Positions 34,171 through 44,900 of a stretch of DNA of 64,000 nt are shown here, one piece after another; position 1 is the stretch's first letter, and each line of letters starts with the position of its first letter. The position numbers and the translations under genes are program-made. Under the pieces are notes generated by a model. It was not told the DNA's origin. It did no database searches and saw only the letters and a program-made list of their open reading frames with translations. The DNA is taken from assembly GCA_963922205.1 (NCBI GenBank), contig CAWUHX010000289.1:369613-433612 (forward strand). Reading direction: 5' to 3'. The stretch is from Romanomermis culicivorax. Lineage: Eukaryota > Nematoda > Enoplea > Mermithida > Mermithidae.

Positions 34171-34539
34171 AGCATTCGAGAAAAAATTTTTCATTTTCTT
34201 CAGGATTCCATCACCAATAGTAAGAAAGCCCAAGAAGATGAAGCAAAAGTGTCGGGCCCAAGCAAAAAGGATCATCTAAAATGGGGAATAACTTTTAAAT
34301 TCAATTTCATGTAGTGTTACAGTAAACTTCAATAAACTTATTATTTATTATATTCATGCATGGAGTCTACCATTAGAAAATATGAGAATTTCAATTTTAA
34401 TTAATACGCTCTACCTTAAAACTCAGTTGTTTAGCCAAAAATTTAACTATAAAAGTATATACAATAAAGATTAATGTATAAATTCCAATTGTATCCTATA
34501 GTATAGTATAGTACAGTACTAGATATTGGGGCTTGCAAT

Positions 34540-35205
34540 GCTCACATTTTTAAAGCAATACATATATTATAATCATCTTACGTTGTAACATATCCCATGT
34601 TATAACATTTCTCAACCTATCCCATGTTAACACATATTATGTTATAATATATTCTGTGTTATAACATATCCTATGTTATAACATTCAAACGACATTATAG
34701 CATATTCCATTTATAACACATTCCAAGTTACAACATCTCTTATGTTATTACATTCGAACAACATTATAGCGTATTCCACATATAATATGTTACATATGAG
34801 AACATATATTATGTTTTTACATATTTTTTGTTATAGGATATCCCATATTATATCATATAACATGTCAGTATGTTATAACATGACGAAAAATGAAAAAAAA
34901 TTCTCTCTGATACAACATGAGACTATACTATAAAATATCAGTATGTTATAACAGATCAAAAAATCAAAAAAAAATTTTTCATATGTTACAACATAGGATC
35001 ATCTTATATTGTAGTTCTCTGTTCTATCATGTCGGTAGGTTTCAACATGTCAGTATGTTAAAACATGTCACTGTTTTAAAGCATATCAGTATGTTATCGC
35101 ATGTCAAAAAAAACTTTTTGTTAGTCATATCATACGTGTATGTTAGGACATAGGACTATCTAATAACATAGAAGGATGCTATAACATAGGATGTTATAAC
35201 ATTAA
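34540..35205. repeat. Degenerate TGTTATAACAT palindromic repeats
   Basis: Imperfect units of about 15-20 bp built on the palindrome ATGTTATAACAT, with ORFs in several frames that are repeat artefacts. Confidence 0.75.
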
Positions 35206-35635
35206 GTATAGTATAGTATAGTATAGTATAGTATAGTATAGTATAGTATAGTATAGTATAGTATAGTATAGTATAGTATAGTATAGTATAGTATAGTATA
35301 GTATAGTATAGTATAGTATAGTATATAACATATGTTACAACATATGTTATAACCTATGTTATAACATGTGGATATGTTATAAAATGTCAAAAAGAGAAAT
35401 TTATTCTGTGTATTTTGTAATGTACGCCTATGTTATAACACAGGACTCTAGTATAGTGTAGTATGGGATAGTCTAGTACAGTATAGAATAGTATAGTATA
35501 GTATAGAATAGGATAGTATAGTATAGTATAGTATAGTATAGTATAGTATAGTATAGTATAGTATAGTATAGTATAGTATAGTATAGTATAGTATAGTATA
35601 GTATAGCATAGTATAGTATAGTATAGTAAGTATAG
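35205..35635. repeat. Two (GTATA)n pentanucleotide arrays
   Basis: Near-perfect GTATA arrays at about 35207-35323 and 35450-35630, separated by a TGTTATAACA segment. A small related array is at 57595-57625 and a trace at 34500-34520. The long ORFs here (YYTIL repeats) are artefacts of the array. Confidence 0.9.
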
Positions 35636-35998
35636 TAACAAAGCCTTCATTTTGGAAGATTAAATATGTATCATAAGGTATGCATATAAGTCATAAAAAT
35701 GTTGTCAATTAAACAAATATGACAGGGTTCATGCATATGTCCTTATATCCAACTTCTCAATGTTTTCAGCTAATTAACTTTACTACCTTTTCACTTTATT
35801 TTTCGAGACATAAACTTTATCACCAAAATTTTGTCACGCACTTAAGAAAACATTGCTTCACTCAGCATAAAATTAAAAAAATAACATTACCAATTGTTTA
35901 TTTAGCTTATGACGAAATATTGCGTGAATAATAATGTGCCTATAAAGTTCAATGATTTTCCTGAATTTATCATTTTTTCTTTGTATTATTTATTAATC
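35636..35998. other. 5' flank of thymidylate synthase
   Basis: AT-rich, no repeat structure or conserved ORF seen; it presumably holds the promoter of the thymidylate synthase gene. No TATA box or heat-shock-like motif noticed. Confidence 0.4.
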
Positions 35999-38900
35999 AT
36001 GAATCTTCAGATGACCAATGGTTTTATTAACGAAAAGTACGTGATGGAGGAAAAATTTGAATAATTTCGGATCTATAGTTGTGTGAAGTTTTTCAGTTAT
36101 GATGAAAAGCAATTTCTCTGCCAAATTGAACGCCTTTTGAAAAATGGTGAATTCCGAAATGACCGCACCGGCATTGGCACCTATTCAATTTTTGGTACCC
36201 AATTGCGATTCAATTTGAGAAATGGTGAGTAGAAAATGTCCCTTGATAATACATTTACTAAATTTTTAGCAATTTTTCTTATATTTGAAAATGAAAGATG
36301 GATCAGAGACCTCTCGGACCAATTCCCAATTGAGTCCATGTGTCAGAAAAGAACTAAGAATCAGCAGGAGAGACAGCCTGGAATGGTCCTCAATGCCCAG
36401 GATTTCTAGCACCTGACACTCACTTGAAAGAAGATACCCAAAAATCTAATAATTGATAACTCACATTGATAAACCTCTAGTTTTGGTGCACGAAAGGGGC
36501 GTGGCCAGTAATAGGGGCCAGTATGTTGTATCTTGGTATGTGTCGGGGCTTTGGGCTTGGAGTTCAGGCAGGATTGGGATCCCAAGGTTCGTCCTTAATG
36601 TACGTGTTTCCCACACCTACATTTACCCGATTAACTTAATTATGCGTACTTAAACCCGACACTAATTATCCTACCAATTAAGGAAAGAAGGTGTTTCCTT
36701 AATTGTCTGCCTAATTGCGTAAAACAGAATGGAGAGAATTTTTTACCTTATATTACGCAATCGAAAACAAAACACTTACGTACAAACGGAAAATGGGTGA
36801 GAATATAAAGCGAATCACTCCCACACACTGGGACGAGAAACAGATAGGTTTCGTGCGGGGAGGCGGTGAGTGGCAAAATAAAAGTGGCCAGTGGGGCACA
36901 CGTTTAATACGAAGAACATACAACAATAATAATAATGCACACACTGAGAGAGCCAGCGCACGCGTATCGACGTGCACTACAGTAAGACGACTATTGATGG
37001 TCGGCATTGCTCACTCCACTTGCTACCTGCGGGCCTCATGCGCTCTTTGACAAAAATGACAAAATCGGTGGAAAACACACTACAACATGTACAGGGGGTA
37101 CACAAAAGATACTCCTGTACAAAACATATAGATGAAAGTTTGCCACCTTAACTGTGTGGGTGATACAAGGGTTATACAAAGTATGGTCGAAGATGTAATA
37201 TGATCCGAATTTCATTAAGCATGTGGAGTGATACAGGGGGTGTAAAAAGTACAAAGTGTGAAATTTGACTTCTAGGGCCATCTTGGTTTAGTGGTTATCA
37301 CCTCTGAACACACTCAGCCCAGTTAGCATGTTGGGAATAGTGTGGTAAATGAGGACACGGGCCTATGGGTGTAGAATTTTACACATTGAAGCTTCAGGCG
37401 TACTTTGTACACTCCCTGTATCACCCTGCACACTTAACAAAAGTTGCAGAGTATTACGTCATCGAATATACTTTGTACATCCCTTCTATTGCCTGGCACA
37501 GTCAGGCTGGCAAACTTCTATGTATATGTTTTGTACAGACCTATCTTTTCCGTACCCCCTCTATGGGCCAATGGCACCCCTTCTGAATTTGAAAGTACAG
37601 TAACTGAATTGGAATGGTCTGTAACATGCATACCTGTTAGCAACTACCCTGAGTTGCCAAGTTATTATGAAATCAATGCAAAATTGGTGGAAACACACTA
37701 CACAACATTTCTATTCACAGGCAATTTCCCACTTTTGACTACGAGGAAGATATTCTGGCGGGCCGTCGTAGAAGAATTGTTGTGGTTCGTTCGAGGGTCG
37801 ACGAATGCAGAGGAATTATCAGCGAAAAAAATTCGTATTTGGGATGCAAATAGTTGTAGAGAATTTTTGGACAAACGTGGTCTCGAACATTACGAAGCTG
37901 GTAAGGGGTGACCATATTATATGAGCATCTGATTGGTCAATTTTGCTAACAGTTCTGGAACAGATGGACAGGGACTAAAGCAGGTGCCTTGCCACACACT
38001 TTTCAAGACTGGTTCACCTTTTCTTCTGTCATGAATACAAAATTTTTTTATTCATAGGTGATCTAGGTCCCATATACGGCTTTCAATGGCGTCATTTTGG
38101 AGCAACGTATAAAACTACAAGAGATGATTACAAAAATCAGGGTATCGATCAATTGAAATATTGTATTGATTTGATCAAAAATGATCCGAATAATAGGCGC
38201 ATAATAATGACATCGTGGAATCCTCTAGGTTAGTTAGTGCGTTTGATATAAAAAATAGATAATAGGTTAGTTAGCACACTTTACATATTTAAAAAAAACT
38301 GTTACAATTTTGTGTGTAATACATTAGTTTACACTTTCACACATGATAACAAATTGTAGATAATAGGTTGAATAACACTTTACAAATGATAACAAGAGTA
38401 ATTTACAGCATTGTAGGTAATGGGTTACTTAACAAACTATACATATATGTCTATAATAGGTCAGTTAACACTTGAAATATAGTAACGGGAAGGAAAACAT
38501 TTACAATTTCATTGATATTACGCTAGTTTACACTTTACATATAAATAAAGAATTCATGATGGATAATAGGTAGATTAACATTTTACACTTGATAATAAAG
38601 GTTGTTTACAATATTACAGATAATAGCTTAGTTAATACTTTACACCTCAGAATGGAAGTCACTGGCAATATTATAGATAATAGCTTTGTTCACAATACTT
38701 TACACACAGTAAAAAAAATTGTTCACAATAACATAGACAATACGTTCTTTAACACTTTACACATGATAACAAAATTTGTTCACAGTATCATAGAAAAGAG
38801 GTTGGTTATGATGTTACACATGATAACAGTTGTTTACAACATAACAGATAATGGGTTGTTGAACACTTTACACTTAGTAACAAAAGTAGTTTACACCACA

Positions 38901-41900
38901 TTGGATAATAGGTTGATTAACACTCCACACATGATAACAAAAGTTGTTTACAACATCATGGATAATAGATTGGTTAACAATTTATGCTTGATAACAAAAG
39001 TTCTATACAACATAATAGATAATAGGTTGTTGAACACTTTACACTTGGTAATAAAAGTGGTTTACACCACATTGGATAATAGGTTGATTAACACTTTACA
39101 CATGATAACAAAATTGTCCACAATGACATACACAATAGGTCAGTTACACTTTACACTTGATTAAAACGTTGTTTACAATATCATAAATAATAGGTCAGTT
39201 AACACTTTACACTTGATATCAAAAGTTGTTTGCAATATAATAGATAACAGTTCAGTTAGAACTTTCCATATGATATCGAAAGTCGTTTACAATATCATAG
39301 AAAGTAAAATGGTCAAGAACTTACGCCTGATAATGAAAACTGTTTACAATATTATGTTGTATCTTGGTTTTGGTCGGGGCGGAGATGATGCGGCGTGAGC
39401 AGGATTGGGATTCCGAGGTTGCGTCCTTAATGTACGTGCGTCCCACGCCCACGTTTACCCGATTACCTAATTACCAGTACTTAAACCCCGACAAATAATT
39501 ATCCCAACAATTAAAGAAAGTATTTTCTTTAATTGTCTCCCTTCTTTCTCACTAACTGGAAACGAAAGGACTCTCTTACCAATTTATTACTAAACAATAA
39601 ACGTACGAAAACTTACGTGACAAAACGCGACGGGCGAGGCGAAAATAAAAGTGACAATAATAAATCAACTCCCACGCATGGGCGAGCAAAGACGAAAAGG
39701 CGTGGTGGGAGGCGGCTAATATGTACTAGTGGTGGCCGGCGGGGCACACAACTAGTAAAGAAAAAAAAAACACACGTAAAGTATACGTTGACGAATAAGT
39801 GAAGAGAGAGACCAGCGCAGGCGTACCGACGTGCGCTACAGTAAGATGGCCACTGGTGGTCCACGTTGCTCTCTCCACTTGCCACCTGCGGGCCTGTGAC
39901 GCGTCTTGACAAAACAATAAAAAATCGGCGGAAAACACACTACAACACCCCTCCCCCCTTGCAGTAGATCGCCCTAAGCGATCGTCAAGAAATACCGAAA
40001 AGAACATGCAAGGGGAAGGGCTCGGCCACTACAGGCCGTCGCCGGGGTTGCCGAAGATTCTTCGGCGTCACACAGCGGGGCCGGCGGAGTTGTTGGGGTA
40101 GTTTGAGCCGATTTTTGGGGCGGCGACCATAAGCCCAGCGGCGAAGTGTACGGAGAAAACGGGGCAAGTGGGGGCGTGTAGCGGGCCACCGGCGGTCAAC
40201 TTACTGTGTGCTTGCAGCGTCGGCTGCACGTGCGCTGGAAACTAGTACAAAAGTATAAAGCAAAAACGAGATTAGAAATGAAACAACTGGATCAAAATGA
40301 GGTTAAGAAACACAAAAAACGAAGAAAAAACAATGTTACTGTACAAAAAGCTCGTGTTCAATGGCGACGGCGATAACGGGTATCGGATGCGGAGCGGTGA
40401 TTTCATTGCGGATCGCGGCGGTCGCGGTCGTTTCGTCGGTAGCGATCGTTGTGGTAGCCGTGGGGATCATACGGGTCGTCGTGACCATCAAAACGGACGT
40501 TACGGGAATAACAGGATCGACCGTAGTCAGAGGTATCCCGGCGGCGCGACGATGAGGTTGACGTTTGAGGTGGAAGCGGCGATAGCGGGTTCACGCCTGG
40601 TGCTGGCAACTGAGTGGCAATTAACGACGGTTTGTCGGACGGCGTCCCTGTTGGCGGCAACGGTCGCGGTGGCAAAAGATTCCACCGGGCAGAAAAGTCG
40701 TGCCGACGCAGCAGGGGCGGGGGACGATCCGTCTCGCTGTGGTATTGCAAATAAATTCTTCGGATGTCGGCGATTTCGGGCGGCTGTGGAAACGGTGCGT
40801 AGCTCGGATAAGCCATCCAGCTGTCGATAAGTCCGACAGCGGTGTTATAGGCTTGGAGCAGGCACGAAGGATTATCCAGGCCGCGGGCTTCGTATAGGAA
40901 AAGAGTCAAGTGGGCGGTGTGAACGGCGTCAACGACGCCGAGCTCCTCAGCCCAGAGACCGGCGACCCATTTCAATATTACTGTGGCAACGGCGTGCGAA
41001 ATCGGGGGTTGCTGTTGTACGTATGTGGGGTGATAGTGGTCGCGGAAATATTGGTACAGCGCCAGCGAAGCGTTCGTGGCGCGTATGTGCACGGGCATGG
41101 TGATGTGAATGCGAAGGCGCCCGAAAAAATTGATCAACACCATTTCGTGCATGGTGCGTGGTGAGAAGAATTCGACGGCCGGGTCAATATGTGGCGGATA
41201 GCCCGGCGTGACAATCGTAACGGCATGCGGCTGATCGGTAGTTCGAAATCGCGTGTAATTCGGCAAGTGCGTAGCCTCGCTAGGCGACCGGGGCTTGATG
41301 GCTGGTGCGGAACTTGGTGGCAACGGAGCTCCAAGAACCGGTTTGGTGGCGATGATCATTTGCGGCTGTTTGACCGCAGTAACCGGAGCCGACGTCGGGG
41401 CCGTAGGCGGCAGCGACGTGGTGTGGGTTACTGAGGTCGTTATGGCGGTTGTCGGAGCCCTGGGCGGCTGCGACGTTACCGTAGGCGTAGTCGAGGGTGT
41501 TGCGGGCTCCACGTCCATAGGAGGCGGCGGAAGCGGAGCTTTAAATTCATCTTTCGGCGGATTCTTTAGAGCTTCCAGGCGGCGCTGGATTTCGGCGTCT
41601 CGGTGCAATGGGCTAATGTAGTCTGTTAGTTTTGTAGGTGAACGGCGGAAACCGTGGCGATAGTGTTCTTCGTAGAAACCCGTCGTGTGCACCTTACGGG
41701 TTTGTTCGCTTTGCGTACGATGCGGCGGTGCGTCATCGCGACGTTCGTGTTGGCGGCTTTCCCTGCCGGTTGCTGGAGTTTGTTTCGTTTCTTTACGGTG
41801 GCGGTCATCACGAGAATGAGACTCGTGGTGTGAACGGTGGCTGTCCAGTTGGTGAGCAGGCGGCGGTAACGTTGCCGACGCTGCTGTTTTGGAAGAATCG

Positions 41901-44900
41901 CGCTTGGGTTTCGGCGTTGATGTGGCGTGCGAAGAGCGTTCGGCTTCTTCGCGGGTTCTTTGTTTATCGCGTTGTTCACGGCGTCGAGTGGTGCGCTCGC
42001 TGGGTGTTCGGCCGCGCTCAGCACGCGAGGTGCTGGGTGGCGGCGTACGCCGTGTACTCGGTTCGTCCGATGTTTTTGTCTTGTGAGATTTGCGGTACGC
42101 CAATTCGTCCTGGAGCTGTTGTTTTCGTTTTATTGAATGTTCATACCGGCCGGGTCTTCGGATAGGATTACCATAGCGATCTAGAGCCGGCACGGACGTG
42201 CTGGGTGCCCGTGGGGTTTGGACATCCACGGGCGCCGTCGGCGGCGGTAGAATCGTTGGTTGCGGCGGTTGCGGGATCGTTTGCGGTTGCGATATGACCG
42301 GCGGCGGTAACGGGGCCGGTGGTTGCGCGACGGGTTGGGCCATCGCAGGAGCCACATGAGCTACTTGCGGGGTCGGAGCGATCAACGTCGGTTGCGGCAA
42401 CAAAATTTGTTGTATTTGTTCTTTCAACGCTTCGGGGAAATCTTTCCACTGATGTTCGGGAAATAACATACCGGGCGGCGGTGGCGGAAAATGATACGCG
42501 GCCAGTGCTGCGGCCAAAGCGTCCCATTGCGTAGCTGAAATAATTTGTTGAGAAAAACGTACGGGAGCACTATACCTGGCTGCAGCAACAGTAGCAATAA
42601 GCGGAGGTCCCGGCAAGACTGCCGGCGTCGCCAAATATATTCGTGGATCCACGGCGGGTGCCGTGGTGATTGTCGTAGCGGTTGGTTCCATAGAGGCGGC
42701 GTCCATAGACGTGGATTGATCCACCGTACCTTCTTCGGGTATGTCGGTCAACATTTGTTCTGACATCATAGTCTCGGAGTCAATTGCAGCGGGTTGGACG
42801 GGTGTGGATTCGTCCATGGGAGCCGGTGCGATGTTGGAAATTTCATCGAGCGTCAATTTCAGAAAATCGTTGATTTGCGTAGCGGTTGCGGTTATATCGG
42901 AAGGCGCGGGTATCATAGGAAGGGCCGACACGTCCGTTGACGGCGGCAGCTTCGCTATGTTGAGATCGAAGATTGGCGTTTCAAGTAGTTCGTCGTCGGC
43001 GGGTTCAACTTCAACGTCGATAGGGCGGTCGAGGAGTTCCTCGGTGGTGAGCGTTTGCACCGAAGCCGTAGTCGGCATGGGGTACGCATACACCGGCGCG
43101 GGGAACGAAAGACGATTTTGATAGTCAATGAGCGCGATGAACGATGAATAAAAATGGAAACGGCTGTGTGGATTGGCCGTATAGTCGTTTTCATCAATTT
43201 CGATTTCTTCGACCGATGTTTCCATATGGAAGTCTTCGTTGAACACAATCGGGTGTAACGCAAAGCGATTGCAAATGTACGTGCTTGGGTCGGCAGAAAA
43301 ACTGGGCTCGCGTTCCGGGATGCGGTTCATCCAATTCGTGAGAAGCGAATTGGGGTTGCCGTCGCTGCGGTACCACATGCACTCGTAAAACGCGGCACGG
43401 GTGTCTGGCGTCATAGATTGAGCGTGGCGGAGGAGGACGTCGTTGACGAAGGCGTATTCCGCGGCGGAACATGGTGAAGCTAGGAGCGCGGCTAACGGCA
43501 TAAAAGACGTTAGCTTCCGGAACCATTCTCCGTCAACCTGTAAAAAGTTAAGGATGGTTGAAGGGTGATAATGATAATGGGTACCGTTATAAGTGCGTTC
43601 ACGTAGGGGTTGGTCAGCGGCTACGCGTTCGGTCCAAAGATCTTCAACTTCGTGAGGAAGCGGCGGCAAGTTGGGGTCGTTGTAAGGCATACGATCGCGG
43701 ACGGCCAACTTGTATATCGGTGAAAGCGGAAAGTTGAGCAGCTCGATGATTCCATGGATGATATTGCTTTTCATAGCCAACGTGACGGCTGCCTGAAGAC
43801 GTTTGGGATCATCGAACACCGATTGTGGTTTTAGAGCCGGGTCTTCGTCGTCGGAGACGTCTGGTGACTTGTTCCATTCGTCCTTCTGTTTCTTTTTCTT
43901 CTTTTTCGGCACTTTCGGAACGGGGAGAAGCTTCGGGTGAGTTGTCCGTGTCAAGGTCTTGACGTCCCGGAAACCGTTGGGAACCGTTCCTAAACAGAAA
44001 GACCGACCATGGTCGGACGATGTGCAATCATACATAAAAAATTTATAAGCCGAAAGAACTTCATCTCGCATGATTGCGGGCAAGGCCACTTGCGATGTAG
44101 TCGGGTAGACCCGGTTGGCGTAGTCGGGAGGCAGGACATTCGACAGCGCGACGTTGTGAAAGGTGGCGATGACGTACTCGGCGAGATGGTCGATTTCGGT
44201 GGCGTCCAACGAGTCGTGGGGAAACAACGCGGGCGCGTTGTAGACCTCGGGGATGAAGCCGTAACGACCAAATGCCAAGAACAATAGCAGCGGATAATAG
44301 GCGTCGAGGGCCGCGTAGGCCAGGACGTCAGATTGTAGGAACGACGTTGTTGGATTGTTGAAAAAGCGTAGAGCTCCGGGGAAGCGTAAAGTGAGCTTTG
44401 AATCGTCCAGCGCCCACATTGCGGAAACTGTGGCTTTGAGCGTGCGTTTTTCCGGAAAGAAACCGATTCGTCGTGCCAACTCGTACAGTGACGGGGATAT
44501 GTCGATGTTGCGAATGACGCGGTACGCGTCGAAGTGGATTGCTTTTACGACGGGGTCTTTGTTTTTCTTTTGTCGATCGGTTCGAAATTGAGTGCCCAGA
44601 AGCGCATAGATTCCCGCCCAGTCGTCGGCTCCATCGAAAGAGACTACGATGGTGTGGTCGCCGTCGACTAGGGCGAAAAGCGCGGTCCAGTCTTCCGGAG
44701 TGGCGGTGAACGTTTCGAAGACGAACATCGTGCCATTCGGAAACGCGAGTTGAACGTAGCGGGGTTAACTAGACACCGTGGGGTCGGCTGGCATTTGAAT
44801 GGTGCATTGAAATTGTTTGAAATCGGCGGCCGAGATTGATTCGGTGTCAAAGCGGCGGCTGCGGCATCGAGGTTAGCTTTGATCCTTTCGTGCATCTTGA

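Larger units (their letters stand above)
32357..34279 (+). pseudogene. Secreted cysteine-containing protein, paralog 4, with premature stop
   Basis: Proposed exons: 32357-32426 (signal peptide MQTTVILHIPALFFCVKLTMG after a CTTTCAG acceptor), 32658-33200, 33257-33329, 34204-34279. The first 150 codons of exon 2 are open and well conserved (CARSLCENTIYKIK, QCPRSNKYILKFILPLDVQWFKVG, SPDC, DYACSN, FFLFREQPGS). A TGA at 33098-33100 then falls where the others have Thr/Ala before WCF. After it the frame, exon 3 (SSNGTSGLLPTSSQ), the GTGAGT donor and the basic last exon (KKMKQKCRAQAKR, TAA 34277-34279) all remain open. That suggests a young nonsense mutation, a truncated but expressed protein, or a sequencing error. 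Confidence 0.7.

Noticed and set aside
35202..35650. ORFs made of YYTILYYTI repeats
   Set aside because: Artefact of a pentanucleotide array that happens to lack stops in one strand.
37270..37345. tRNA-like TGGTTTAGTGGTTATCACC
   Set aside because: Only an A-box-like part; no B box and no acceptor stem.
38589..39164. 191-codon plus-strand ORF
   Set aside because: It lies wholly in the ~57-bp minisatellite of TS intron 4; its protein repeats follow the DNA unit.
38230..39354. Possible CRISPR-like regular repeats
   Set aside because: Units are diverged minisatellite repeats without unique spacers, in a nematode-type intron.
40297..43121. Plus-strand ORFs (up to 177 codons) across the retrotransposon
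   Set aside because: Antisense shadows of the GC-rich minus-strand ORF2.
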